This document shows positions 25,659 through 38,574 of a DNA stretch of 64,000 bases, piece by piece (position 1 is the stretch's first letter; each line of letters starts with the position of its first letter). This stretch comes from Phoenix dactylifera (Eukaryota > Streptophyta > Magnoliopsida > Arecales > Arecaceae): NCBI RefSeq assembly GCF_009389715.1, contig NC_052393.1:6510001-6574000 (forward strand). Reading direction: 5' to 3'. The notes below the pieces were generated by a model. The model was not told the DNA's origin and did not search any database. It saw only the letters and a list, made by a program, of their open reading frames with translations. Made by a program: the position numbers and the translations under genes.

Positions 25659-27299
25659 AAATGCATATCAAAGGTCAGACAACAAACAACAAAAAAGAGT
25701 TGTAAATAGTCATCTTTCATTTTCCTAATACATTTTATCCAGATGGCATAATTGATTTCTTTACAGATGCTTAAATATTCTGCTATTTGACCTAACATGC
25801 GGTTTCAAAACATAAGCTTCTATGTTAATGAATATAAAAAATGTTTGTATAGCAGTCACCTAGTTCTAATATATTAAACTCTTTCAGATAAAGAGCTAAA
25901 GCTAACAAAAGTAACATATGTACAGGTTAGCGAGCCATTATCTGTAGGTTGTTTTCTCTGAAACCCTTAAGAAAGTTCTCATCATTGAATGATTGAATGG
26001 AAGAATCTTCCCCAGGTTTAGGCATTCAATTGTCGAATACACTGCATGATAAACAAAGAAAAGACATTAATTATAAAAGAAAGCAGCTCTTATTTAAATT
26101 CTCAATCAACACTACTGTCAAGCGCCTATTTAACAATCTTGTTTGGATAACTCAAGTGCTTTCCTAATTTTTTAACTGCAAGGAATCTAAGAATAATTAT
26201 GTCCATTGGCTCATAGGAGTACATCGAAAAAGTTGAATAAATTAAATAAGATAGGTGCTACCATTTTTGATGGACCTGTATTAATCCTCTGATTTCCAAG
26301 TGGATGTGATTTTTTAACTCTTAATTCGATGCCTACCATGTTTGGTCTTGTTATGTGGATGTTCGTTCGGCCTTTGGAATGAAAAGGTGAAGAGGAAGAA
26401 GGGAGAAAAAGTAATTAGCCAATCGAAATGAGTGTAGAAATTAACATGGTGGAGAAGAACTCGAGTTAGGAAGTGGAGGACAATCTAATGGCACTATTCA
26501 AATTTAATCGGCAGATTAATAGTGGTTAACACATCATGCCATTGACTGATTGGGACATTGATCATAGAGATACCTGGCAACATATTTTAATCACATTCTT
26601 AAAGCAAAAGGAGACAAATGGGTGCAAGTCACCCTCCATGGCACTTCTCCTGAGAGCCCAAGATGTGATGCATATTAATTTGAAACCGGTCAAAAGCAGT
26701 GAAAATAATGATGTACGCTTAAGATCTCGAGCCACCATAGCTCATCTATCTCCAAGGAATCATACGAGATCTTTAATTCGTACTTCCCTCAAGAAGTTAA
26801 CAGTATCATCGACATCTAAGAACAAACAAAGCAATACATCGATCCTTTGTTGCACTAGCACGTTAAATACCCCCTCAGGTAAAAACTAAGTCAGACGTAT
26901 ATTAGCTGTTGTTGATTACAGGGAGATAAGCTTTGGCAATATAAATCCCTCATCGAGACAAGCATATTACTCCACTCCTTATGATTAATATCCTCATTAT
27001 ATAGCTAACCTTGACACAGTTGTCTAATCTAAGATTTTTTTCTTTACAAAAAGCAAAAAAAAAAAAAAAAAAAGAACTCCATTCAATGAGTGCCAACTAT
27101 GTACGTACTATGCTCTCGTCTCCTTAATCTATATCAATTAATCCTTTCATATGTCTTTGTTAGCAGTTGTACGAGGCAACTAATTTACTTTTACATAAAC
27201 CCAGCTCTCCATCATTTCTTCTTTTTATCTTTTACCCCTGCACGTCTTATGCTTTTCGAGAAGAGATTAATTATATAGCCCAACCTGGTGTTTATACAC

Positions 27300-28060
27300 T
27301 GGAACTTGGCCGAGTTCATCGGAGTGGAGGACAAGAAGCCTGGGGGCGGTACTTCTACCGCGAAGAAGCGTATCGTACGACCCCATGCCAGGGCCTGCCA
27401 CGTGCTGAGGGGTACGTAAGCTGGTGACGTGGGCGATGTTGATTGGATGATGGCAAGGCAGACAGATTGGATTCGGGGGACTGCAGCGACCCCCGGTGTG
27501 TCAGAGGGCGAGCGGGCCGAGCCCTAAAACCCCGGGGGTCTCAGTCTCTTCGCTTCTCTCTCTCTTTCTTTTTTGTAGGCTTAGGGTTAGGGTTTGGACG
27601 GGCGGGCAGAACGGGCGGGGTCCGCGAGCGGGAAGGGGTGGTGTCTCCGGCTGCCCGGGGAATGCGGGCAGGGTGCGGAGGGATTCCCGAGGAAAGCGAC
27701 AGCCGGCCCATGGCCGACAGCCACGCGGTGGCTCTGGGGGGGGGGGGGTTATTGTTTGACCTGGGAGACCACACGTGATCCGCGGGTCGCCTCGCCGGCT
27801 AACCCGGGAGGAGTGGCGCCGGCGGCTCGGCTCGAGTCGAGCTGGGATTAGGCCTCTTGCCGTGATCCGTCTTCTTTGGCGTTTACTTTGTGGGAGCTGG
27901 CGATGGCGGCAGAGCTCCCAAGGCGAGATTTGGTGGAAGCTGATCTTGATTTGCGATTTTACATGCGGTCAAAATTTCTCTGGACGGCCCACCGCGTTTG
28001 AAGTTTCAATCGTGTTTTCGTGAACGTTTTCGCTGCAATGCGTGGAGAGGGAGGAAAGGA
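27300..28060. other. GC-rich, CpG-rich island of unknown role
   Basis: Base composition shifts sharply to GC-rich with many CpG pairs, and open frames appear in several registers on both strands. At 27579-27594 there is a doubled telo-box (TTAGGGTTAGGGTTT) right after a pyrimidine tract ending TTTTTGTAG, which could be a 3' splice site. A short frame with an ATG at about 27903 (MAAELPRRDLVEADLDL...) runs about 32 codons. This could be the promoter and first exon of an unrecognised gene, or a decayed gene 5' end. I cannot name a product. Confidence 0.35.
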
Positions 28061-28534
28061 GGTTTGAAAGATACATATGATGGCTTAGGCGGCAGTTTAA
28101 CGAGTCCAAGGATGCAATTTCATTGAATCAGTTCGGAGCCGTGTTCTAAATCCCCTACTGCAGTGTATTTATAGTTAATGAATATTGTTTAATTGTAATC
28201 AGCATTGTATAAAGCTAATAACAATCACTACTTAGCAAGCCCATTTCCTAAATAAAATAAATTTTAAGTTCAAATTATAATCGAGCAATGTTCAAGAATA
28301 TTTTCCATTTGGATCTGTTAGTTTTTATTGAGCGCTAATTCGCAATCGGAGTAAAAATCAAAATAGATTGGAATGAGAATCGTAATGATCATATTTCCGA
28401 CCATATTTGGTTTGTGTCTGGAATCGAAATTAGATTTGAATACGAGAAAAGAGTTAGGATTGGATTTGGAGGATTGGAGCATTTCCGTTCCTTCCTGAAA
28501 TTGGAATGAGATGGAACTCCCCTCCAATTAAATA

Positions 28535-28983
28535 ACTGGTGTAACAACCTACGATCTCATCTAAAAAGGCTAACTAAAAGGTATTATTTGGATTTCTTTG
28601 CTCTATATAAGAACTCAATATCTACCCAATGCATAGCCGATATGGGACTAAACATATATACTCGTACGGATCCTCACATACTCCTCTCATTTAAGCGCTA
28701 GCATCCTCACTAAGCTAAGGATTTAAAACTATTCAAATCTAATCACAAGTACCATGATCGGTTCATGATCAGCCCGAATGAGCCTGTGCTATAGTCTCCT
28801 AGTCCACATAGGCCATTAGCCTATTTTGCTCTGATACCATTTGTAACAACTTAAGATTTTATCCAAAAAAACTAGTCGAAAGGTATTATTTGGGCTCTTT
28901 GGCTCTGTATAAGTATACAAGATCTACTTAATGTATAGCCGATATGGGACTAAACGTACGCTTGTACAGATCATCACAACTGA
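28535..28983 (-). mobile_element. TRIM retrotransposon, family A copy 2
   Basis: On the minus strand this matches copy 1 at 17.6 kb in structure and sequence. The LTRs lie at 28540-28678 (139 bp) and 28842-28978 (137 bp), in plus orientation starting TGTAACAAC and ending in TCACA. The primer-binding site, read on the minus strand as TGGTATCAGAGC, is at 28828-28839, next to its 5' LTR. Flanks are ACTGG (28535-28539) and ACTGA (28979-28983), a 5-bp duplication with one mismatch. It encodes no protein. Confidence 0.9.
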
Positions 28984-29625
28984 AATAGGAGTCACTTATT
29001 TCCAATTCAAAGTCCAACTCTCTCCAACTAAATATGCCCTAAATTTGTTAGGGTATAAAAATTTAGGGAGGACTTTGGAGAAATTTCTGCATGAGAAAGA
29101 AACATTGGTTGGACGCCCTTTCCATATAGGCATAGAAAATGATCTCAACATTTTTTACCAAAGTTTGCATGTGCGATCTATACGAGATCGCAATATAGAC
29201 TAGAATCAAAAACTTGACACATATTGAACCATTAAATTGGTTTGGTACAAACTTGTTTGCATATCAATCATCGCCATATGTGAATGGCAGATTGAATGTA
29301 TATTGCTTGGTCGTAAAAGTCCATGCATAGTGGCTCAGTCATCTTGGCGTGTAACGTTCAATTAAGGCTATATCTAATTGTCAAAAGTAGCGTAATGAGC
29401 ACTAACATGCTTTGCTTCTAGTTTGATATGACATGTAAAGAGAAAGTTTGTTGTTGGTTATGAGCTTCCTCTTAATTATAGTTATTCTACATGTATCATG
29501 AAGCAGTTGAGCCTATCCTTTTTTTTTTAAAGGAGAAAACTAGGCCGGCCGATGTCATTGATAAATGAACCGAACCTAAGTTGTAGGTTAAATTATAATG
29601 CTAAAACTTCACCAATTTAACCCTA
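28984..29625. other. Intergenic
   Basis: No gene is recognised. Near 29520-29580 a T run followed by TAAATGA-type text may be a small minus-strand LINE tail, but no coding homology remains. Confidence 0.4.
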
Positions 29626-30235
29626 GGGGCTGCAAGGAGGGCAAAAAGTACTTTTGGGAGATATGATGGTATTTGGTTAAAAAAATAAGAAATACTTTTT
29701 GATTCCTAAAAAGCTAAAAAATATTTATTAAGAAGAAGCTCCATTTTGGAGCTTTTTCTCAAAATCTCTACTTGGCAGATGTTGGAACGTTGTTTCTGGC
29801 TAAAAAAAAAAAAATCTTAGTGACTAAAATGCTAATGAACAATACACTATTACATTACATTATATTATATTATATTATAAAATATAGAAATTATAAATTA
29901 ACGACACACTAAATATTATAATATAATTCTATTATATTATAGATATATTGTATCATAAAAAAATATGTTATAACACAATACTACTATACTATGTAATAAT
30001 ATATGATAATACATTATTACATATTAAAATATTATAAGGTAATAATAGATACATTGTATTATATTGCATTATATTATGATAGCATTATATTACATTATAT
30101 TATTATTTCTTATATTATATTACACTAATATATTATATTATAATAATATTATACTATAATAATATTTTAATATATAATAGTATATTAGTATATTATATTA
30201 TATGACATACATTATATTATACTATGCTATGCATA
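29626..30235. repeat. AT-rich block, possibly a diverged relative of the GGCCC-ended transposon
   Basis: The first 160 bases contain AAAAAGTACTTTTGGGAG and the self-complementary AGCTCCATTTTGGAGCT, both shared in altered form with the terminal region of the element at 44.8-46.6 kb. About 400 bases of almost pure TATTA/ATTAT sequence follow, like the AT-rich core of that element. No terminal inverted repeat or target duplication is clear. Confidence 0.4.
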
Positions 30236-32240
30236 GCAAACCGAATCTCTCTCTCTTGCATTAACTAGCAACGGGTGATTTTATTCTTGTTTTCAACCTC
30301 CAAAATTAATTGAATTTGAAGTTGATAAAGCAATCTCTTTACGCTTTATGCATACTTTGTGGCTGTCTCTAGGAGTTTAACATCATAATAGGCAAAGTGC
30401 CACTGCAAACACCGTGAGCCACAATATCCAATTGGCACATGTATTTCATTTGTAGATTAATTTATTATCTAATTACTGGAATGTAAAAGCTTAAGCTGTA
30501 AGGAAATAAGTTAACAATGTATAACAAATTTAATGTCCCTTCCTCTCATATTATCCGGGTTACATGTGTGGAAGGATAAGCAAGACAACAAACAAGTTAG
30601 GTTGACAATCAGATCAATTAAATAGATAATCGCATGGAGAGGAATTAAACCAATAACTTCAAGCAACATTAATTCTAATATCATGCTAACTAGCCACTCG
30701 AACTCAAAAGCATAAATTGCTAGTAAATGGGTCAACAATGACCCACCAAAACAAGTAGGTGTCCTTTGGCTGCACAAATATGTCTCTACCTCTCCTAGTT
30801 CTACATATTTTAAAAATCTCTTTGGTTCTTTACATTTTCTTTTCAATAAGCAAAAGGTTCGAAGCTCACGTCCTCTCAAAACAATGTCTAGAAATTCAGC
30901 AGTCTAGACTATTTCCAATGTAAGGAGCAGGCAATACTAGCCATTTTTAGTTACCTTCATATTTAAAACCCGATAAGCCTGCTGCCATGGCCTTAAAATC
31001 AATCAAAGTGATGATAAAAACTTATCTTACCTGCAACTATGCAATAAAAGTATCTCCAAACCTCCCACCATCCACATCTTAGATGTCTTATGCTCAGATT
31101 CTTTTACTATTCAACTTCGATATCTCAAAGTAACTATGAATTCCTTCTGAAAAGCCTCATAAACTCTTTTTAGTGTTAGAAGTAATTCCTTGTTTTATCT
31201 TTAATTCGTTGGGAAAAGTAGTTTTCAATTATTTTACTATTCAACATTCTCACCTTAAAGTAAATCTGTGTTCCTTATGAAAAACTTCAAATTCATTTGT
31301 GTATTAGTAGTTTATTGTTTTACTTTTCTTGGGAAATTTAATCTCTTTTATCAAGTTAGTCCGCTAAGGCGACTCTCACAACTAGTGAGTTATTTTAATT
31401 TCAATTTTAAATTTTAAATTTATCTTTGTTTTTTCCTTCTAGCTCACTCGAGCATGGTTCAAGCACCAAACTTTATATAAGTTCTGTGTAAATGTCATTT
31501 TATCTCAGTGCTAACTTTTGGGTGGACATATGTGCATGTGCTTTGTTCTTATATCAATCACAATTACTCATCGGTGGCTCGTTTATATGTGAGAAGCAGG
31601 CGTATTTATGCACATGAAGGCACATATTTATAAAACATAGATTTTGATATTTTTATTGATTCTTGTTCGGCAAGGGAAGATTGGTTAAAAATAAATTAAG
31701 AATATCAACTCAAAAATAGACAATTATTTTTTTTAAAAGAAAGTTAGTTGAATATAATAAAACCTAAAGGGTATACTAAATTTTGTACCCATGAATAATG
31801 AGTTCTTCCTATATGACAATGTGAGTGGGTTGTCTATTAGTTAACCCAATAAATTTCGCATGATATATAGATCGTGCTTTCGTTAACAAAATCACTCATC
31901 TTCGTTTCCTTAGATCTTAGTCACGCCTCATTATGAAATTATCAGCAATTTGATTGTTGCCGACTTGCACTAAACATTAAATGCGACAACCGCTATCTTC
32001 TAAACCCACGTAAGAAGCAACAATTAGTTGACCCAAATTAATAGGCAACGTTATCTTTTGGACAGTCGTTTAAAAAATTCTACCCATGAACCGACTAATG
32101 GAAAACCTCGAAGTCATTTGGATTTGGTCTTCTACGATATTATCTCTTGAGATACGAACTACAAATCAACAGTCTTCATGGGATTTTTTATGCTAGCGTT
32201 TGCGGTATACATCTCAATCTGATAAAAACTGGCAAAGTGA
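30236..32240. other. Intergenic upstream of AHL
   Basis: A 122-codon minus-strand frame (30879-30511) has no domain I recognise. Two diverged tandem copies of about 110 bp lie at roughly 31107-31215 and 31232-31335, both beginning TTTTACTATTCAAC and ending near TTGGGAAA. The rest is AT-rich with no gene seen. Confidence 0.45.
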
Positions 32241-32440
32241 ACCCTAGCCGGAGCCGACAAGCTGAGCTCCTCCTTTCAGACTAAGGGGAGAGAAAGAAAG
32301 AGAAAGAGAGGAGTGGGTCCCATCCGCCGCAGTACCCTCCATCTGCTTGCTCCCACTCTCAATCTAACCCTACGTCAACCGCCTTAAACCCTAGTTAAGA
32401 CACCTCTAACCCTAGTTTAGGAGATGTAATAAACCCTAGA
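32241..32440 (+). promoter_or_regulatory. Telo-box cluster upstream of AHL
   Basis: AACCCTA-type motifs occur five times: near 32241, 32365, 32386, 32407 and 32431, the best being AAACCCTA at 32386-32393 and 32431-32438. Telo-boxes are known promoter or leader elements of plant genes active in dividing cells and can guide Polycomb recruitment. The cluster lies 450-650 bases before the AHL start codon. Function here is inferred. Confidence 0.6.
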
Positions 32441-32558
32441 AGATGTCACCATCAACATTATACGCATATCATGACCCCCTTTCTCTTCCATCCCACGCAC
32501 ACGCACACGCACACGCACGCGCCTCTGCTCCCTCTCCTCCCCTTCCTCTCTCTCTCCC

Positions 32559-32570
32559 TCTATATATTAT
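32559..32570 (+). promoter_or_regulatory. Candidate TATA box of AHL
   Basis: CTATATATTATTTTAT follows a CT-rich tract, about 320 bases upstream of the ATG at 32887. A long pyrimidine-rich leader would follow. It is the only canonical TATA in this stretch, but the distance is long, so confidence is modest. Confidence 0.45.
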
Positions 32571-32886
32571 TTTATCCATTTCATCAACTCCTGGGGAACC
32601 TCGCACCTCGCTCTTTCTCTCTGTCCCTCCATCCTCCCTTTCTCCGCACTCGATCCTTGTTCTTTTTCTACTCCCTTCCACTGGGGCTCATCCTGTTCTC
32701 TCTCTTCCTCTCCCCTAGTTGTTTTCTTTTTTTTTCCCTTCTCACCTCGTTCTTTTTAAATCTTAAAAAACATAAAAAAAAGCTCTATTTTAAATATGAT
32801 TTCCCACACTTTTCCCTTTTTTTTATAATTAAAAACAGCTCTCCTATTATTTTTTTCTCATATTATTGTTTTTCTTGGATGAGGCC

Positions 32887-33786
32887 ATGGCTGGCCTGGA
32901 TCTAGGCACCGCCTCCAGATTCATCCACCAGCTCCACCGCCACCCCGACCTCCACCTCCAGCAGCGCCACGACCCCGACTCTGATGACGACCACAACAAC
33001 AACGACGGCGACCGCAACGGCCAATTCGCCGGCGCCGCGGACCGCGACGGGTCGTCGTCGGCTCCGCAGGGCCTCGAGCTCGTCGCTGCGTGCTCCGGGC
33101 CGGGAGACGTGGTTGGTCGGCGCCCCCGGGGCCGCCCCCCAGGTTCCAAGAACAAGCCCAAGCCACCTGTGATCATCACCAGGGAGAGCGCTAATGCCCT
33201 CAGGGCCCACATCCTCGAGGTCGGCGGCGGCTGCGACGTCTTCGACTGCGTCGCCACGTACGCCCGCCGTCGCCAGCGGGGCATCTGCGTCCTCAGCGGC
33301 AGCGGTACCGTCACCAACGTCAGCCTCCGCCAGCCCTCCGCCCCCGGCGCCGTCGTCACCCTCCACGGCCGCTTCGAGATTCTCTCCCTCTCCGGCTCGT
33401 TCCTCCCACCCCCCGCTCCGCCGGGGGCCACCAGCCTCACCATCTTCCTCGCCGGAGGCCAGGGGCAGGTGGTCGGCGGGAACGTCGTCGGTGCCCTCTT
33501 CGCTGCGGGCCCGGTGATCGTCATCGCCGCCTCGTTCACCAACATCGCGTACGAGCGGCTCCCGCTCGAGGAGGAGGAGCCGCCACCGCAGATGCAACCA
33601 CCTGCGTCCCAGGGGTCAGGCGGTGACGGCGGGAGCGGCGACGGCGGCGGCGGAGGGGGGAACCCGTTCCCTGACCCGTCCTCCGGGCTGCCCTTCTTCA
33701 ATTTGCCGTTCAACATGGCCAATTGCCAGTTGCCGGTGGACGGGCACGGGTGGGCCGGAGGTGCGACCGGCCGGACCCCTTACTGA
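32887..33786 (+). CDS. AHL: AT-hook motif nuclear-localized (AHL) protein, clade A type
   Basis: An intronless frame of 299 residues. I chose the ATG at 32887 (GCCATGG context, [12 protein letters not shown] as in family members) over an in-frame ATG 21 bases upstream. Residues 17-60 are His/Asp/Asn-rich. One AT-hook lies at 78-92 ([15 protein letters not shown]), the type I hook that binds the minor groove of AT-rich DNA. A PPC/DUF296 domain follows at about 95-225, with GRFEIL at 161-166, the core through which AHL proteins trimerise and bind partner transcription factors. An acidic then Gly-rich tail ends in [19 protein letters not shown]. Absence of introns, one type I hook and this tail fit clade A AHLs, which restrain hypocotyl growth, flowering and other development in studied plants. 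GC content is very high, as in many monocot single-exon genes. No lesion is visible. Confidence 0.95.
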   Translation: MAGLDLGTASRFIHQLHRHPDLHLQQRHDPDSDDDHNNNDGDRNGQFAGAADRDGSSSAPQGLELVAACSGPGDVVGRRPRGRPPGSKNKPKPPVIITRESANALRAHILEVGGGCDVFDCVATYARRRQRGICVLSGSGTVTNVSLRQPSAPGAVVTLHGRFEILSLSGSFLPPPAPPGATSLTIFLAGGQGQVVGGNVVGALFAAGPVIVIAASFTNIAYERLPLEEEEPPPQMQPPASQGSGGDGGSGDGGGGGGNPFPDPSSGLPFFNLPFNMANCQLPVDGHGWAGGATGRTPY

Positions 33787-36700
33787 TGGTGGTGTAACTG
33801 TGAATCAAGAAATGATCTATTGGAGATTTGAGGACAAGGGAGATGACACCAGACATCGGATGGACCATTGGCTGCTGCAAAGGTTAGCATGCAAATTTGA
33901 CGATATCCATGTACAATTAGCTTTTTGTTTGTTCTGATATTTTGGTCTCTTGGGCTTTCTGTTTCTACTGCTTCTATGTTTCATTTTTCTCGGTTTGCTG
34001 TTGCTGCTGTTATAGAAACTCTCTCTTCATAAGCAATGGGTTTGAGGCCGCAGGCCTTGACACTTGTTTATTACTATCATCATCACCCTTATATGTCCAT
34101 CATTTCTCCTCCTCTCCTTCCATTATCATCACCATCCAAATATATCCACCACTAGAATTCCCACTTCAACTTTCGTGTCTACATATTATTTTTGTGGTAA
34201 ACTTCATGTCTACTTATCTATTTGGAGTTTGATGTGGGTTTCTCCGGGATTGTTTGGAGGGTGAAGTGCTACGCATGGGCTTCTATTACTAAAAAGAATA
34301 GAGCAATACAATATAAGGAATGGAGAAACGAAGCAACAGGGATGTGGGAGGTTGAATTTTAGTAACATTGTAGAGATGTTTCAGTAAGACCAAAAGAATA
34401 AAAACAAGTAGGACATGATGGGCTAGGGTTTCTTCTCTGGGAATTGAAACGGAGGTCTTAATTTAATCTCGCGTGTGCATGCCTTCGATAGAAAGAGCTC
34501 TTACTTTCTCGGAACAAGCTCCTGGGGAATCTTCACCCTCTCGCTCTCTATCTTTGCATCTGAAATATAAAATGTTGGTCTCCATGAAATCTTGGAGCAA
34601 GCACATTCAAAGATTCCTTTGGGTTGTGCATTGAAGGCAACAATGTCAAGAAAAAGTAAATGCTGGCTCCTATATTTATGCGATGTTTTCATTGTTTAGC
34701 TTATTTCGGTCATCTTCACTAGTAGACTAGCAGGAGTTTATATAGAAATGGGTTCATCATGTCACGTCATTTGCAACACCAAATGGTAAGTGATAATCAG
34801 CAAATTTGGTAGTAACAGTCACTAACTGAGCATGTCGAATCGCATGATTTGCACTTGGTTACATTGGTTGTTTTCTTCCTTCTGGTGCTGCCTCTTCTAC
34901 AATTAACGTGGTTTTTATGATTGCTTTGAGCTAAATCTTCATATCGTTTGCTTTAGATTTAGTGCATATACTAGGGTTTCATGAAGAAGGTCTTTGAATG
35001 CTTAAAATCATCACTTTCTGAACATTTCCATCTTCTTTTCTCTTTTTCTTTCCTTTTATCATCAAAATCACATAATGCTAAGGTTTTGAATAGTTGCACA
35101 TTCATGGAAGCAGCAGAGCTGTTTATGTTTACAAGTACTACCTTGGGGGAACAAAACAATCCATGCTTTGTAAGAGTCCTCTAAGCTTATTCTTCACCGG
35201 CCACAAAATGCATATTCTCCACAATTGTTTCCAATTAGTTGAACTGCATCAAAAGTAATTCGTCATCGAACTCTGTCAGCTAATTGGTATAGAATTTAGA
35301 AAATATTTATTAAGAGTTTGAGATTTTCCAAGTTGCAAACTATGTCTCTTCATAATCACTTTTAAGCTTTGATTCAGGTTGATCCCAAAGCTATTTGATG
35401 AAATCCATAAAGCGAAATCAAATGAAGTTTGAATAAATGCGAATGTCAAAAAAGTCCTGATATGTCAATAAACACCTTACCGTATTGTGGCATCTTTAAA
35501 TTTCAATATGGATAACTTGAGCCAGATGAGCAAATGTCTGATTGTACAGCAATAATAACAAAAAAATAACCATTACCAAGCTGTTAATATGGATCCATTT
35601 GGGCTTGTACTTGATTTCTTATGCTTTGAAACTTGTCATTTGTAGTCTAGAAAGTTTTTTCTTCACAATATTTCAGGTATTTTAGCTCATGCTATTCGTG
35701 ATATGGTTTGTGAACATTTGAACTATCGTTGTTGGTTCAGTCTGGTTGTGCCTTTTTCACATTCAGTAGTCTGTGTTGGATCAATCTGAATTTCTATTCT
35801 ACTTGACTGTTTATTTATAGCATAAGGGAAGTTGTTCATATCTATTAAGATTTGGTCTTATCACAATCTCATACTGAATACTTCCTCACTGGAGGGACTG
35901 TAAATATTGCTGGTAGAACATGATAATCTTCACAGAATGCTGACTTAGCTATTTTTGAAGAAGGGGTAATTAACATCAATTGATTACTGGCATGATCGAT
36001 TATTACACCTCTATCACTGATTCCATTGGTCTTAAATTATTTTTGATTCTCTAGGAAAAATAACTTGTCGAAGTCCTGAAGTCGTCCCCACACACTCATG
36101 AACACAATCTATGCTTGTCTCCGCGTTGTAAGACCGATAGATACAGATATGAATATAGATACATAGACATAAATACAAGTCATAGAAGCAACTAAGAGCA
36201 GTTTTTCTCTTCAAATGACCACATAGAAAATATTATCATTGTTTGGCGTCATATAAAATTAAAACCCAAGCAAGTTGTTTAAGAGTTTTAATTAATTAAA
36301 TAAATGATTGCCACCACATTTATGCATCGATATGATAATAATCACATAAACTAATTACTTTCCAGATGAATAGCAGTTGATGAATTGTGAAGCAAAATGT
36401 ATATTCATTGTGAGGACTCCTGAGTTGGGAAGATATCTGATGCTTTGCATCAGTTGTTTAAAAATAATCGCATGATGGAATAAGTTTGATTCCCTTCAAA
36501 CACTTTCGATAAGTAGATGAATACGGAAACGAAAATAACTTGGGACAATTAAATGCTTGCCATTTGAACATTCTCAACAAAACATTAATGGGAGATCAGT
36601 TATCTTAAGAAATATATCCTCCATCTCTCATAGAAAGGAATTTATCTTCCACCAGGTTTTTCGCTACATCCACTTCATCTTGTTAGTTGCTCAATAGACA

Positions 36701-38574
36701 AATGGATCTTTATACTTTGAAGCGGTACAGCTTTTAACTCATTCCACTGGCTACACATGTTTCTCCAAAAATAAAACTTACAAATATCTGGATATAAAGA
36801 GACGAGATTTAGTAGAATCAGTTCGCATGGAAATGATCTAGACCAAAGTTTGAAGCAAATCTAGTTAGTTCTATGTCACTGTAAATTTAAATTAACTTTG
36901 TTATGATTAAATTCAAAAATTTCAGTGAAAAACACCATTGAAGATGCATGTGTTTGCTGCATAAATTCGTAGTTTGCCAGATCCAACGGTATTTCCTAAA
37001 CTAGCTATTTTGATCTCCTTGAGTTAAAGGCAATATAACCTATGTGGGATAAGGTCTTTTGAGTACTAACCATGCACTCCCTATGAAAAGGAAGCAATAT
37101 TATGATAATGCCATAATCTATATTTATCATGTCTCTTGCCTTCTGTTGTGATCTCCTACTATGGGGATTGGGGAGTGACTAATTAAGCATATGACTTCAG
37201 CTATGTGTCCTGTGGGCTTTGGACTCCATTTTCTTTATCCACTGTCGTTTCATGGTATAAATATTTCGAAGTACATAAGGAGGCATTAAGCTGGACAAAA
37301 TGGACACCATGAAGCTTTACTGCCTAGCTAGTGTACTGGGGAAATATTGGCTCGTAAGCGATGCAATTTAGTTTATTCAATTCAGTATTGATTAACTACG
37401 TTTCATGGTTGAACAGTATTCCGCTCAATAAAGTTTTATTTGCTGAAGGGTTCATCCTAAACAAGCTTGACAATCCTATATGAATTCTGATTCTGATGAA
37501 GTGAGAAAAGATTATCCACTTATGACAATTTTTATTGATTATTCTACTTTTTTTCTCTTTGGATATTTCCAGTCTGTTGCAGCAGTGGCTCTCCCATAGG
37601 GGTTTCAATATGTGGAGATCCAATTTTTGGACAGGACATGGTCTTGTTTTAATTTCTTTCTATCTTTTGAAAAATTTAGAGATTCAAAGGAGGGGTATAA
37701 TATCCATGCCGAAAGCAACTTCCTAAAATTGAATGCAGTCGATAGTGGAATCAAAATTTGTGAAGCAATACTATGTTTCTTTCGTTCATCAAGCATCTCA
37801 CCTTTTGGGGAGATACAATTTATTCTACATGTCTTGATGGTGCTGCCTAACAAAAAACAAACGTTTAAAGAACCTCATCACATATGGTCGGTTATATAGA
37901 AAAGTAGCTTCAGGCTTCTTCTCATTAGTAGTTCCATGATTTTTGCCTTGCCTTCACTTTTCCTAACTTAACAAATCCTGGCGTCCTCATCAAACTGCTG
38001 TTCGCGTGGCCAAAGCATCTCATATAATTCCAGTGATTGTGCAATGGTCATCAGGAGAAAATGCATGCCATAACAAATGTACTCATAAAGCTTAAAGTTG
38101 TTTATGCTGTGGGAATCCTCCATCAAATGAGTTAGTTGCTTCCCAAACTATGGTCATAGTTGTAGTCCTCTATTCGGTTTGATTTTTGATATAATTGCTT
38201 AATTCAACCTATAGTCATAGTCGTAGTCCTCTATTTAATTGGTTTGATTTCTGATATAATTGCTTAATTCTTTACATACACTAAATATTCTCCTTAGTTT
38301 TTTTCTTTAATAATGTGACATGTTCTGCTTAAACTTAATATCAATCTACTTTTCTGATAGCGATATTTATTTTTCTGTAGAAGGGACATCGCAACATTTC
38401 TCAAACATGTGCATATCCACATTTTTATAGATGCTGACCGCTAGACTATCTGTTTGTCCAAATAAGTATGAGAATATCGTAGCGAAATAGCAATAATCCT
38501 TTCCAATTTACCTCACATCTAGATCACATAACAAGCATTTGGGTTTTCAGCACTAAACCACTCAAGTTTATGTG
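33787..38574. other. AHL 3' flank and intergenic, no gene recognised
   Basis: The first few hundred bases probably include the AHL 3' untranslated region. The rest is AT-rich with only short overlapping frames. No domains, RNA genes or bounded repeats were recognised. Confidence 0.5.

Larger units (their letters stand above)
23689..28530. other. Intergenic with microsatellites and a GC-rich island
   Basis: No gene is recognised. Contents seen: a GA tract at about 24437-24465, a (TA)n tract at 25607-25654, an A run near 27054-27073, and the GC-rich island listed separately. A 117-codon plus-strand frame at 26536-26889 has no recognisable domain. Confidence 0.45.

Noticed and set aside
32847-33722. 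291- and 231-codon minus-strand ORFs opposite the AHL gene
   Set aside because: They are shadows of the GC-rich AHL frame, and the plus-strand product has clear AT-hook and PPC domains.
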